A DNA stretch of 64,000 nucleotides from Oscheius tipulae (lineage: Eukaryota; Nematoda; Chromadorea; Rhabditida; Rhabditidae), in NCBI GenBank assembly GCA_037178975.1, contig JASJZH010000006.1, forward strand, positions 4,898,001-4,962,000, in the 5' to 3' direction. Both the position numbers and the translations under genes were made by a program. The notes beneath the pieces were generated by a model. That model was not told where the DNA came from, did no database searches, and saw only the letters and a program-made list of their open reading frames with translations. Shown in pieces: positions 1 to 13,000 of this stretch (position 1 is the first letter of the stretch; each line of letters starts with the position of its first letter).

Positions 1-3000
1 GGCGTGATACCTTTCGAATCTTTTGATCGGAGCACACACTTATCAAAGCGAAAGTGTAGAGTTTTGGATCCGTATCTATATCCATGTGTTTACGCGAGTC
101 TGGAGGCAGTAACTGTAGCAGTAAACCCAAAACCAGCTTTGAAACCGAACTATACAAGCCTTACTTTAGTGCTAGTGCAACGGTCTTAGTGACTGTACAA
201 AAAAGTAATCATAAACTTGAAATGGTGAAGTTACTTCCTTGCCACAGTACATGGCAGTACACTCAAATGGTTGAATGTAATAATCAGCCAGGACAATACA
301 ACATGTTTACCCATGATGTATTGTAGCAGTCATTCTATAGTCATTAACTTTCTAGTCCACACTGCACCAGGCTATTCTGAGCTTTTTTCCCGTTTTTACT
401 GACATTATACACTGATGCCATTGGGAAACATCAGTACAGTACAATGGCTACAGGACTAGGATCAACATGCCAGTGTGTGCTCACAGCAATACTGCCCTCG
501 TAATCGTAAATGGCGCTTAGCGTGTTTGAGCGCCGCCATTGTGAATCACGTCCCGCCCGCTCACAGCATGGCACTGTCATTCGCGGACCTTTTCCGACGT
601 CGACCTCTTCGTCTTCATCGTCCAGAATACACAGAACTGGTCGGTGCAGCTTGGTTCGTCTTCTCTGCCTGTTCTTCGAGCGGTGCCAACACCTTCCACG
701 CTGGATTACATCACAGTCTAGAGGGGGAACACCGCAAGCCCCGTGTCTAGATATTGATTCTTCACTTCTGATAAGAATCATAAATCTCGACAAAACGTAT
801 AAAAATCACACTTCTTCGAGGTTGCAGCAGCTGCTAACCGTAAACCACTCCATCTTTCTACCTCACCATAAGTGTAACGAGCAATTAATATTTTTTCCGC
901 TCTATATGTATCCCACAATTTTGGAACTCGCAAGTTCGTGCCATCTGTCATGAAAAACGAGGACAATGCCAGTTCCCTCTCATAAAACGTATGCGTAGTT
1001 TACGAGTTCCGGTCAATGATTTTCAGAAATGTTCAAATCGAGTTCAGCTCAGAGAGAACAAGACAATCCGGAAGAATAAAATCTCGAAGCTGTGCTATTT
1101 GCTAAGGATTTGCCATCACTAATCCTTCAAACGGCCATATAAAGTTGGTTTTATTTGCGGAAGGTATTGCGCACGTGTCAGCGCCTTACGTGGCCATCTC
1201 ATTGCCGACGTATTGGTTCACTCGCCTGTGGTGCTATTTCTTCTTTCCCAGAACTCTTCATTCCAATAGGCTAGGAACTCGATAATCTCATCCAAACGAG
1301 ATGCCTTAAAGTGGCGCATCAAGTTTGAGTGAGGTTGCCCGGAACCTGCTCACCTAGTCACCCTTTACGACCTTTACTCCTGTTGCTGTCAGTGTCGATA
1401 AATACGTGTCATTTTGTAAAATAAAAAGAGTTCGCAGATGTTGTGAACAGTTCTTGCTGCTAAATATGATGTTGTCCGCTGCAGCCACACAACTATTTCT
1501 TTGTGTTCTCGCGCGAATGGAGCATGCTTTGTAGCCATGACTAATGGATCAACTCCTCTGCCGTCGAGTACTTAATTGTAGGGTCCTAATAAGCCATTGT
1601 AATAATGTAGCTTTCCCGCTAGAAGAATCTCTTTTAGTTTTCTTATTTAAAAAACTTCTCGCAATTGATTAAAAAGCGGCGTGAAATTGAGGTGACTACT
1701 GATAAAACACCTGTTCAATGCACAACAAAGAAGCTTCACAAAGCAGTTTGTTTTCCTGCTCTTTTTGTATGTAGACATAGTGATTGAGGCCATGTCTCGC
1801 TGCAACTTTCCAAAATGTAAACTGATTTTTTAACAATTCCCCATTAAGAGGTCTAACACCGCTTTCACATCTTTATGGGATAAATACACATTCTCACGTC
1901 ATGTTCGCTACAGTGCAAAGCCTAGCTAACTTTTTATATGAGCAAAACAATTGAAAGCCTTTTGACCTTAGTGTAAGTTTACTTTCTCTGAATTTGAATC
2001 ATACTCTGCAAATGCAGCTTCTCAAACATGAATGAGACTTTCTCAAAAGAGCCGTAATTCAGCATCCGAGAGCAAAGTCAATTGAAGTAGGTTTAAACAA
2101 CAGGATTCTAATTGATTCAAGGACGTCTACCTCGTCTCATTCTAATTGCTGAAGCCCCTTCTCTCTTTTTTTATCCGACTCAGATTTCAAGAGAACGAAA
2201 CGATGACATCTTCCGCTCAATTTATGATTAATAAGTTCAAATCATATTAGATTTCAATAGAAACGCTCTTGTTGTTTTGTCTGGCGGCAATCACATGTAC
2301 ACGTGAAAAGGTCAGAGTTTTGGGCATAAAACTGTGCCAACAACAAGATGAAATCATTTATTGCTGAATCTGACTTACTTTCACAGCTACAATAGAGCTG
2401 ATTAAATCTGGGTTGTAAGACAAGCAAATGTTATTGCGTACCCATCATTCGATGTCATACTGATAGAGGCAAATTACTAGGCTGGGCGCAATTCGCGTGT
2501 ATTGGCGCAAATAACGCAGCCTTGGCCTTTTGCCAACTTCTGTTATCGGTCATGCATTAACCGGTATTTGGAAACAGTTGCGGCTTTCCAGAAAAAAAAA
2601 TCCACGTCCTGATCGCTCTGTTATTGATTTACGCGCGATTGATCCCAGGTCACTCGTTGTTTCACCCAACTTTTTGATATTGTTTTGTTGCTCTTTTAGT
2701 CGTATTAATGAACAAAGCACACTCATCCACTTAGTGAGATCTTCTCTGGCTACCTCGCTATTGGCACACATGTTCTTCCCATGCCAGTGATGATGAAAAT
2801 TGATTTTTGAACCTCTTATCCGGAACATTTTTTGTTTTTCTGTTATAGTGAGTCTATTCGACTAAGCCCGGACTAATCGTTCCGAACACGTTTTCCGTCC
2901 ATTTTTCTTCAATCGACTAAGTTTCAGTGTCAGAAATTCTCCCAAGAAAGCGTGGTTTTGTCTTCCCATTAGGTAGCACGTGCTCCCATTTGAATCGCGC

Positions 3001-3036
3001 CTTCACCCACCGTGCATGCAACTTTTTCAGAATGGG
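1..3036. other. intergenic / upstream region, no gene recognised
   Basis: I see no convincing coding region in this 3 kb. Short open frames near 4-330 and 430-970 have low-complexity or basic translations without family resemblance, and lack plausible splice-linked partners. The stretch is AT-rich with a more GC-rich island around 500-740. It probably holds the upstream regulatory region of the phosphatase gene that begins near 3037, and possibly the 3' flank of a gene lying outside the window. Confidence 0.5.
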
Positions 3037-6000
3037 ATGTCTTGTATAATCCCCTCCTCTGAATCTGAACCTCTGTCGCAGATCCCCGTTGTGGTCTCTA
3101 CATCTCCGCTTCGCACTTGGCGTCTTACACGAGAAGGACTTGTTGAACTTGCTGCCGATTCTCCGATGGGGGCTTTTCTCGACAAACCGCGCACCAACAA
3201 AATCAACACCTCCGGTGAAGGAAATGTGGGTTATTTTTTACTTATTTTCCTCAAAAATGCAAGTTATGCGCTCAAAAAGCAACTATTTCCTATGATTTCT
3301 TTTTTGCTATTTCGTAGTGTCAAACATGAATCAGTTGCGTACTCGTATGAGTACTTAACCCACGCAGTAAGAAACCCTGTTTTCAGAACATCCGCTATGC
3401 ACTGGGGAGTATGCAAGGATGGAGGGTGGACATGGAGGATGCCCACGTTGTAGAGGTGATCATTTTTCTATCTTTTTATAAGAAACTCATTTCAGTATGC
3501 TATGGCAGATCGTGCTCCGTATAAAAATTGGTCATTTTTTGCCGTTTTCGATGGACATGCTGGGAAAATAGCTGCCGAAGGAGCTGCAGCCAATATCGCT
3601 AAAACATTGATGGAAACAGATTCTTTCGAAAAAGTAAGAAATACGGGATTGTTTTCAAAGCAGATTTAGGTCACCGAACAATTGACAGCTACAAATGGTG
3701 AATTGACGCCAGCTCTTTTGGGACTTCTGAAGGAAGGTATCAAGGACGGATTCTTAAAACTAGATGAGCAAATAAGACAACGGCTTGACGAGGTGTTACA
3801 ATTGATATTATAAGAGCTTTTCTCTTTGCAGGATCGTGACAGAAGTGGTTCCACTGCTGTATGCGCTATCGTTACTCCTACACACATTATCATAGCCAAT
3901 TTAGGTACGTTTCTATGGAAAGTACATATAGAGAGGCTGTACTTAACTGCTGCCCTCACAATACGCCGTACTACCATGGCTCTCTAAAGACTTTTACTGG
4001 TTATCACCTAAATCTGAACCTAAATTCTATCTTGCCAGTAAATTAATGGGTCTGGAAACTGCTGAACTTCATATTTATATCCTGCAGAAATTTTCAAAAA
4101 TTAAGCACTACTTTTTTGTTTTGTTGCCTACATTAATCCGTGTGCGACACTTGAACTGATTGTCACACTGCTGGCTATGAATAACATGAAAATAACAAAT
4201 TTTTAGGTGACTCTAGAGCAGTAATTTCACGAAAGAATGGTCCACCATTTGGAACTGAAGATCACAAACCATACAACGATCGTGAACGCGAAAGGATCGT
4301 TGGAGCTGGTGGATCAGTCATGATTCAACGGATCAATGGAAGCTTGGCTGTATCAAGGTTAGACGTAACTGAGCTAGTTTCATTTAGTTTTTAGAGCTTT
4401 TGGTGATTTCGAATATAAAAACTGTCCTGGAAGGGGACCGATTGAACAGCTTGTATCTCCTGAACCCGACGTCTACGTACATGAGAGGAAGAAGGTAAGT
4501 CACGAGTTTTTTTTTCAAACTACTTGAATTCAGGGCGATGACGAGTTTCTTTTATTGGCCTGCGATGGTGTCTACGATGTAATGGAAAATGATGCTCTCT
4601 GTAATTTTGTCAAAAGCCGTCTTAGGGTCCAAAGCAAGCTTGAGCTCGTTTGCAATGACGTAAGTTGAAGTTTAGGGCTCTCTAGTTGTGTTATCAGCGC
4701 ATTTTTCTCGCACCATATCAATACACGTTTGGCTTATTCAACACTTCCGAATGCATTGATTCACGAGAGGGTCTAGGAAGCTAAAATTCAGGTGCTCGAC
4801 AAATGTCTGGCAAAAGGATCGAGAGACAACATGACAATGATCATTTGTTGTTTCGATGAAGCTCCTACGGTTGATCCACAGCTTGTAGAGAAAGAAGAGA
4901 AATGGAAAGTAACAGTGAGGCAGGCTGTAAATGGTCAGTTTAATTCGATCAATCTATTAGAATGCGTCAAAACTACTGTAGTACTGCAGCTACTCTTTAA
5001 ACTTATCGGATCAATCCACAAATTTTTCTGAGGGCAGTCGGCCCCGAAAAAAGTATTGATAGCTTTTGGGACCTGTAGGTCAGAGGATCGAGGAGTACGA
5101 TAGCTTTCAAAATAGCGCCAAAAATGTTTTTTTTTGGCACGGTGGCAAAGTGCTCGCTTGGGAAATGTTCAAAAATAGGTCGAGGACTCGGATCCTCTGC
5201 ACGGAAAAGTCTTTCTTCAATATCGTTTTAGTCAGCAATAATGTTTTCTTACTTTAGAGGCTTGCTATATGGATGCCTCGCATTGAATTGAAATTGACCC
5301 AAATTCCACATATTATCCCCGGCCCCTAGTACATCCTAATGACTTTTCAGAGCGATTGCTGCCTTTTTAAAGCTTCTGTGGCCGCGCGAAGCTGCTACTA
5401 CGACCGTTTTCAAAAAATATCGCGGAGAAAAATAGACGAATAAGCATTTTTATTATATATTATTAGTAACTGTCAAAGAAATGGAAACCTTCTCAGAAGT
5501 TATAGCCATTTCCCAAGAGAGCATTTTAACACGTGCGAAAATTAGAAATGGCTATAACTTTGCGCAGGAACAAGTAAATTCAGTTTTCAAAAATGCAGAG
5601 GATGCGTCTCGATGAGGTGAATTTTTTTGTAGTTAGCCATTTTTTTTCCATCTTGTGAAAAAAGTTCGTCGAAAAACATTTTTGGCGCGATTTTGAAAGC
5701 TACTGTACTCCTCAACCCTCTGACCTACTGATCCCAAAACCACTCAATATTTTTTTTGGGGTCGACGTTCAGAAAAATTGTTGGGCCGATCCGATAAGTT
5801 TGAAGGGTAGCTATAGTGCTACGCTACAGTACTTTTGATGCGCCTTAATATAAGATCTGTGCTTCAGAAGTCATTGATGAAGAGGTCAGTCGTCCTGGGT
5901 ACAGCCAAAACGATGAGATGAACGTGGAATATGTGTTGCGACAAATCTCAACCCGCTGTGAAGCTGCTAATGGAGGGCCAATGCAGGGCCAATGCAAGGA

Positions 6001-6374
6001 GGAGGATTATTTATATATGAAGAGGCGGATTATCGATGAGGTAAGCCGCTACATTTAGTTTTCTCAAAATCGGTACTGAAATATAAGCTGAGGGTTTCAA
6101 AACAGGTGTGATTCTGGGGTCGTAACAGTTTTGTCCAACTGCGCGCGTGGATGTTTTTGATCTAATCTATTTGAGATCAACTAGAACATTATATCAGAGA
6201 AAAAGTTTTGAAAAGAAAAAGATTTCAATCTGTGTCACGGTCCAAATTGTATAGGTAGACCAGTTTTGATTGTATCGTTAGACCTAAGAAAAGATCTTTG
6301 AAGGTCGAGTTCCTTGTTCAGAACAAATTGCCCTTTTTCAGGTTCTCACAGAGAAGAAGATTGTCCACGATTAG
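3037..6374 (+). CDS. PPM1A/PPM1B-like metal-dependent Ser/Thr protein phosphatase (PP2C)
   Basis: Spliced gene (about ten exons) for a PP2C phosphatase, which removes phosphate from Ser/Thr using two Mn/Mg ions. The reading contains MGAFLDKPR, then [18 protein letters not shown] (metal-binding acidic residues), [29 protein letters not shown] and GSRDNMTMI, in the family's usual order. After the catalytic core comes [19 protein letters not shown], matching the helical C-terminal domain specific to PPM1A/B. The final exons begin at 5868 and just before the stop (GTT CTC ACA ... GAT TAG, ending 6374). The start is uncertain: an acceptor-like TTTTTCAG ends at 3030, and the first in-frame ATG after it is 3037, adding about 43 residues before the MGAFLDKP at 3166 that is the usual PPM1A start. 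The intron 4934-5867 holds a foldback element. AATAAA lies at 6904. Confidence 0.9.
4957..5848. repeat. foldback / MITE-like element inside the phosphatase intron
   Basis: The left arm (from TTAGAATGCGTCAAAACT at 4957) and the right arm (ending ...TTTTGATGCGCCTTAA at 5848) are imperfect reverse complements over roughly 190 bases. Shared blocks include AAACTTATCGGATC, AATTTTTCTGA, GTAGGTCAGAGG, GAGGAGTAC, TAGCTTTCAAAAT and GCGCCAAAAATGTTTTT. Both outer ends start with TTA when read inward. The middle holds a further perfect 16-bp inverted repeat (5497-5512 with 5545-5560). No transposase frame is visible, so it looks non-autonomous. It lies wholly within the 934-nt intron 4934-5867 of the PP2C gene. 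Confidence 0.85.
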
Positions 6375-7470
6375 CGGCCTCGACGACCTTGTATTGGAGT
6401 GTTCCCCATCTCTGTTTCAGCCTCTTCACCTCATTTTTACCAATATTTCCATTACTTCAGGTATATAGTAGCCTTCCACGTCTTTACGCAACATCCTTGT
6501 GAAAGTGTGAAACATTTCGTTCCTCCAGCTCTCTTAATATCCAACTGTATTCTATATATATTTGTCCACGAAATGCACTGCAGTTCAGTGAACCAACAGT
6601 CGCCTTCTAGTTCAAAACACAAATATGCCATTGGTCCAGAATCTTGAGCTGTGATGGGTTTTCTCACCGAAAAGGGTCCTCGTGGTACCAAACTTCATTA
6701 TTATACTTACGGATATTTCTTCAAACACTGGCCATGAACCGTCAATCTGAGTTTGTTTGCGGCGTTTCTTTTGAGATCGGAATAACTCTTCCTGGTCGAA
6801 ATATTCCCCCAGTATTTAGCTGTTTTTTCAACTTGATAGCTAAACTGTAGTACTGTTTGTCAATTACCAGTATCAAGCAATCTCATTATTTCCTGTGGTC
6901 TTAAATAAATTTCAAAAAAAAATCGTATAGTTCCATTTCTGTCAAAGAAGAAGAAAAACTTTTCTCAACAAACAGTAAGTCAACAAAGAGTGAGCTTCTC
7001 AAGCTATCCTGTGCTTATACACCCGCTAACGTTCCCGGCCAATTCCTCTCGCTTTCTAAAAGATTTTCTGCTGATTGAAGTAATGTTTTTGACACTGTAG
7101 CATCTGAAGATGGCACATTGAGTACTCAATGTAAATAACGGGACATTATTGTCTAGTCAAACTGCCAGAAATTCTTTGTTGAGGCAGTCTGGACAGTTGA
7201 TCTTCTTGCTCAAACAGCGTCTCTCAAAAAAGACAAATTAGCATCAGTCTGCCAAATGTTTGCCAATTTGACTACCGTTCTGTTCAAAATCTCTGTCATC
7301 GACGGGAACCGACAGTCTCTGGCTCCTCGTCACCTTGTCTCACCTGCCTTTATCAACATGTTTTTGACCTCAAACCAACAGCTGTTGCAGTCGGTTCCGT
7401 TCACTAAGAAAAACACTGACTTTACCTCTTGACTGTTCTGTTTCTCTTTTTCGCTCCAATTTTAATTTAG
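6375..7470. other. 3' UTR and intergenic region
   Basis: No coding region seen. It contains the probable 3' UTR of the phosphatase, with AATAAA at 6904-6909, then about 560 bases that would hold the promoter of the transporter gene. Just before that gene's ATG, a T-rich tract ends in TTTAATTTAG (7461-7470), which fits a splice or trans-splice acceptor. Confidence 0.5.
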
Positions 7471-8977
7471 ATGAAACTCGGTCTTCTTCTTTCTCTTGTT
7501 TCCGCTCTTCAGATTGCTCAACAAAGTATTATTGGGGAACTTTCTGATTTTTTGAGTGAAACGGAAGCAGCTGTTGCAGGTGCTGCATTTCCAGCAGGTT
7601 CGTCAGTTATAAAACAAAATAATTTGTAAATTTTCAGGAAAATTCATCTCAACGATTTTCCTGGCATTCCGACCGATAAAATCATCAACAGCATTGGTAG
7701 CAGATGCATGGTGCTTAATCATAGGATCGGTAGTCACACTCTTCCCAGAGTAAGAATCTCGATCTTATTTTAGCCAAATTGATTCAGTATCTGGTCTCTT
7801 GTACTCGGAAGATTCCTGGTTGGATGTGGAGCCGGACTGGGATTCGTCTGTGCTACAGTCATGCTATTCGAAAGAATAGACTATCGTGACAGACCGGCTC
7901 ACTTTTGTATTCTTGGCCTGTCGTTTGCCATGGCGACGTTCGTGATCAACTTGCTACCATTGGTTTACTTACCATACCAACTAGTAGTTTTCTTGGTCTC
8001 GGGCCTGACCGGCCTCTGTGGTACAGACCAAATTTAGATTATATACAAACTAGTTTATAGGGGTTGTCTATCTACTGTTCAGACCGACAGAAGAAGTCGA
8101 AGAAGAAGTTATATCTGAACAGAAAAAGTTTATTCCTACAGCTTCAAGTTTTCCGCTGGTACTAGTTTTTTCTCTCATGGTGCTCAATGTTGTAAGCTTG
8201 ACCTGTAAAAGAAAGTATCCCCATGTTCCAGACAATCGGAGTACCCATCATAATAGGATTTTCTTCTAAGATCTTTGAAGAATTCGGTGCAGATACAAAC
8301 TTAGCAAACATGTTATCTATTGCCTTCCCGGTCCTGCAGATGTTTGTCATGCTAATTCTATACCTCAGTCGTTCAGAGTTGAATAGGTATGATCTTTTTG
8401 TAAAAAAAAGAAGTCAAGATTTCCAGACGCTACCTGATCATTGGGGGATACTTCACCGCCATACTCATCCAGTTCTTGCTTTTGATCACTAGCAGCTACC
8501 CCTTCCTTCCACCTGAACATCATACCTTCTTCATGTGTGCCTTCTTCTTTCTTCTCATCATTATCGCATGTGTTCCCGCTAACACAGCCCTTTGTCTAAT
8601 AGCAGGTAGTGCTCTAGGGTTTCTATAAAAAGCCAGACTTTCAGAACAGTTCCCGAACACGTTGGAACAGACCCGACAAATCAGCTGGGGTCGAGCGGTG
8701 ATGTGGTGTCTGGCGACTGTCAGGTAGGTCCACTAAGATAGAACAGATGCTTTTGACAGCCTAACAACTTCCGAAAAGAGAGTATATCGGAAGTGGCGAT
8801 GACAGGTCATTTAGCATATATCTAGAGGGGATGCTTCAAAAATGTATTTACAGCACGGCGACGTGGATGGCTTCTACACACAAGTATGGATTTACTGTCA
8901 CGTTTTTCCCCTACTTCGTCATCTCCATTCTCATGTTTATGGTAGTGGTGCAAATATTTCCAAAACAGGACGTATAG
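7471..8977 (+). CDS. MFS transporter, sugar-transporter (GLUT-like) type
   Basis: Multi-exon gene for a polytopic membrane protein of the major facilitator superfamily. The start ATG directly follows an acceptor-like TTTAG. The translation opens MKLGLLLSLVSALQIAQQ, then GKFISTIFLAF, and carries LVLGRFLVGCGAG, the MFS/sugar transporter GRxxxGxGxG signature. A charged cytoplasmic loop (PTEEVEEEVISEQKK) sits between the two halves, followed by hydrophobic helices and IAEQFPNTLEQTRQISWGR, which resembles the PAExFPxxxRxxG sugar-transporter signature. The last exon reads ATWMASTHKYGFTVTFFPYF and ends KQDV then TAG at 8977. By eye about 400 residues and 10-12 membrane segments, short for a GLUT. 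The substrate cannot be inferred; the RxGRR loop signature is not obvious. Confidence 0.75.
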
Positions 8978-10007
8978 AAGCTTCATGTATAGGCTCTTTC
9001 ACTTCTTCAATAAACATCTCTCGAAGATCAGTTGATTTGCAAAGAGCATCTGGGAATTAGTCGTAATTGTGATCTTTTGCGCTAATACGAACAATGTTCG
9101 TGTTTATTCGCACGAGAGAGAAAAATGGGATTTCACAAGATGTGTCGCTTCCAGATGTATCTCGACATGATGAAGGCATTTAACACTTTGAGGTCCTAAA
9201 TCTAGCCCGTCTTGGCTATCGACGTAGGAACGCAAGGGACCGGGGAAAGAGAGAGCCACCAACTACGTGAATGCGAATCGATCTCGCCGCCCCAGGCGCC
9301 TTCTGTCGTACCCACACAATCCTAATTCTCGCGACCTCTTCCTGAACCGCATCCCTATAACGACTTCATTTCCTCCCGCCCCAGTATTGCAACTCATGTT
9401 TCCTCTTTGTCTGTTTGCTCAAGATATCTTCGGAATCCTGATTTAAGTGGTTCAACTTATTCAACAACTGTTCTTTTTGTGTACTGTACTCCACATTCCT
9501 TCTTTGTTTGAGCAGTTCGCCGAGATGTGCTTTCATTAGGTATGCGCGTGTGTTTTTTCGAGGCTGAAGAGGTTGTTCGTAATTGCGCGGCACCTAAGGC
9601 TGTCGAGATGCGTTGCTCCTGATGACTTTTGTCAATATTTCTCCCTAAGTCTTCTTATTATGTATGTATCATTTGAACAGCTCTTTTCGCGTTTCTTTTC
9701 GTCCTGTCATCAGATATCCGTGAGTTGCATTTAGAGTCGTAGTTCTCTAGCGAACAAGGCTTGTTTGCTGCACTCAGCTCATTTATCAGTCATATTTGTG
9801 AAGAGACGCTAACTTTTATTTCCCGCGTACATGCTCTTTATGCTGATTCTTTAATCTTTAGCACTTATCGTATTCTGTGCTTTATTTCAAATTGCAGTGT
9901 ATCTTGACTCATTTTCCGACAAAATCGTTCCACGTTCTCATTTTCTTGTCTACTTCACTAGATGTAAAAAAAAATGATAGCATTAAGGCCATCCGTTTGG
10001 ATGTGGA
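8978..10007. other. intergenic region upstream of the stonin gene
   Basis: No coding region recognised. It holds the transporter's 3' flank and the presumed promoter of the unc-41-like gene. A reverse-strand frame at 9366-9593 translates to a Lys/Gln/Leu-rich helix-like peptide, but I find no flanking exons and do not call it a gene. Confidence 0.45.
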
Positions 10008-13000
10008 ATGTCCGGCATAGACGAAGATAGGTATAACCGTCATGGAGGTCGCAACGCTTTTCGAAACACAGATGACGATGACACGACTCCTTCTCGTAGG
10101 TGCACATCAAGAGGAAACTTTGAAATTTTTCAGAGCGGGCTGCCACACTGCGTGCGATGCGTTCGTTCACCGAATCTATCGACTGCGACGTGCCACCTGT
10201 TCCAGAATTGCCTCCTGAGCTGGATATCGACCGGGTTGAAGGACTGAAAAGCTCTGATACCAATGATACCATAATCGAAGTCGTACGTCTGGAATAAGAT
10301 TAACGAACAAGCTATTACAGGGTCGAAAGAGCCATGATTTCACCCTCGGTGAAACCCAGAAGTACAAAATGACGGTGCCGGGTCCAGGTCACACTGATGC
10401 CGAGCAAGACATGCACAAGAGCTTAATTCGAGACGAAGAAGACGATCTTGATCGGGAGGTAGAGCATGCAATGGCCACTGTTCCGACGGTGAAAACAGCC
10501 AAACGATCACGACAGGAAGAAGTCAGTTCAGCTATTCAACAAATAAATCGGAACATTCATTTAGGATGACGATCAGACAGCCCTTCGACGAGAGTACAAT
10601 GCTGCTGCTCTTCAGCGCCGCCGTCCTACCACTCCTACTTCTGCTTGCGTGGTTGAGTCATTCGCTTTCGTTGGTGCTGAAGACGCCCCTAAAGAAGCCA
10701 ATGTCGACAAAATGAAGGTCTCTATTCCAAGTAAGTCCTTTTTTTACCGCAGTGACTATGCGAATTTCTAGGTTCCCGTCGTCGGAAAGGTGACATGTAC
10801 GAGTTCTACGAAAGCATGGGATCTCAAATGCCCTACCGGGCGCGAAGAGGAAGTATCTCCGGAAGAACGACCCCTCTTAATGACTATGAAGGGGATATTC
10901 TCGAGGAGAATCCACAATTCAAGGACCGAGCGCCTCCGAAGCCTGTAGTTAATCGCAGGATTAGCTTGGAATGGGAGAATTTTGAGGAGCAAAAAGGTAT
11001 TTCGCATGACCGAGAAAAATGTGCGACAAAACTAGTTGCATTCGCACATAGACAGGCAACATTTGTGAGCTGAATAAAAGTGTCTGAAGAAATAATTACG
11101 GGCTCACCTCAGTTGAGGGCCTAGTTTGCATAATGGACGACAGCTTCTATCGACCGAGTCTTCGGCCGCCCCCACCAGCCATCGCGCACATATTGCACGT
11201 GATTTTCCTTCTAGTACATTTCTTTACTCTCGTCGTTCGGATCATTTTAATTAGCTTGTAATAGCTGCAATGTGTAATCGTTTGTTTATCGCTTCTTTCA
11301 AACGATGATCTACGCCTATTGGCCCAATCCTATGCATAATGAAATAGATGATATCTAAGTAGGGATGAGTGTGGCAGCTGCAATTTGCATACTGAACAAC
11401 TTTTTGCTGGAAGTGAATTTTTTTTGTCCGATATCTATGAATAGGAAATGTTTTTGCTTAAACGTTGTATAAAAAACCCTATCAATTGATTGATACGATT
11501 CCAGATAAAACCGAGATGGATCAACCGCCACCAAAACCTCAACGGGCGCCTCAAAATACCCACGTAGGTGCAATTGAATTACTGGAAATATTTTGCCGTG
11601 ACGCATTGAGCTTCTCATGTTTCACCTTGTTCTTGCAAACAATAATGGAAATGCCATGAGATCGACTAAAAAACTAATGTTATAGGTCGACGATGATGAA
11701 CAACCGACGTTCTCAGAAGATATGAAGGAGGAGCGTGACAAGTTGCGCAGAGTAGGATGAACTGATGCGTATTAATCCAACTCTTAATTTCCAGGAAAGA
11801 CTGGCGAAGAAGAATTCGCCGCCTACAGACAAGACGGATGCCATCGTGCCTCAGAGGTCAGTTGAGAGACCGCCAAAACCTACATCTCCGCCTGTAAGTA
11901 TTCATTTTATGATACACAAAGTTTATTAAGAAACTCGTGGGGTCACGGCAAAGCACGTTCGACAAAGCACCATCATTGAAGTCCCGACAGAGCACGATGG
12001 AAAAAGAGCCGTTTGTGAAATCTAAATCAAGCACTGTGGATAAAAACTTGTCTGCTGTTGCTGCTGGCGATGAAACAATAGCTTCAGTAGAGGAAGGAAC
12101 GGTTGAAGAGTACACCTATGATCCTAACGACTATCCAGGTGTGTTCTTCGCGTTCTTGTACTAATACCGGTCATTAGGGTATATTTGGAACTACGAGAAG
12201 CAGGAATGGGAAGTTGATCCTAATTATGATCCGGTAGCTCATGCTCAGCAGCAGGCATACGATCAACAAGCCGGAGACCAGCAGTATGATTACCAAGGCT
12301 ATAGTGATCAATATACACAAGAATACGGTCAACAAGCATACGATCAACAGCAGTATGATGAAGGAACATACGATCAACAAGCTTACGATCAGCAGCAGTT
12401 TGGAGGAGAACAGTATACTCAGCAAACCTACGATCAGTACCATGCAGGTTACGATCAAGGAACCGAAGCACAGGCTCCGAATGAGTACAGCTATACAACA
12501 AGTGCTTACCATTCTGGATATGATCAGACTGAGCAACAAAACTACTACGGAAACACCGAGTACGACTACACCACTGCTGCCTATCATGCTGGATACGATC
12601 AAGGAGCCGAGCAGACTACTATTTCCGACTATGATGACCAGAATCAGCAGGAGGGATATGACTATACCACAACCGGATATGGTCAAAACTATGATCAGAA
12701 CTACGCTGGATATGATCAGAAGTATCAGGATGTAGCAAATCAGGGCCAAAAATATCAGTATGGCGAAGCTGGAGCCTATGACACTAATGGTTACGACTAT
12801 TCTCAGTATCCGGGTTATGGTCAGTCAGAACAGGCGTATCCAGCCGAGGGCACAACAGAACAAGGTGACTAAATACTTTCATTGTATGAACAATGCTTCA
12901 GATCAATCCGCAGCTCAAGCATATGTTCCACCAACACCCGAAGAGATTCCAAGACCATCAATTCCTGTAGCAGCTGCAGTCCCAATGTTTGTCAGGTACG

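Noticed and set aside
510-953. 147-residue plus frame with Ser run
   Set aside because: Low-complexity Ser/Arg translation, no family likeness and no flanking exons.
12174-12749. 191-residue hydrophobic reverse-strand frame
   Set aside because: It is the antisense shadow of the YDQ-rich stonin tract; the Ile/Val/Leu richness comes from complementing Tyr/Asp/Gln codons.
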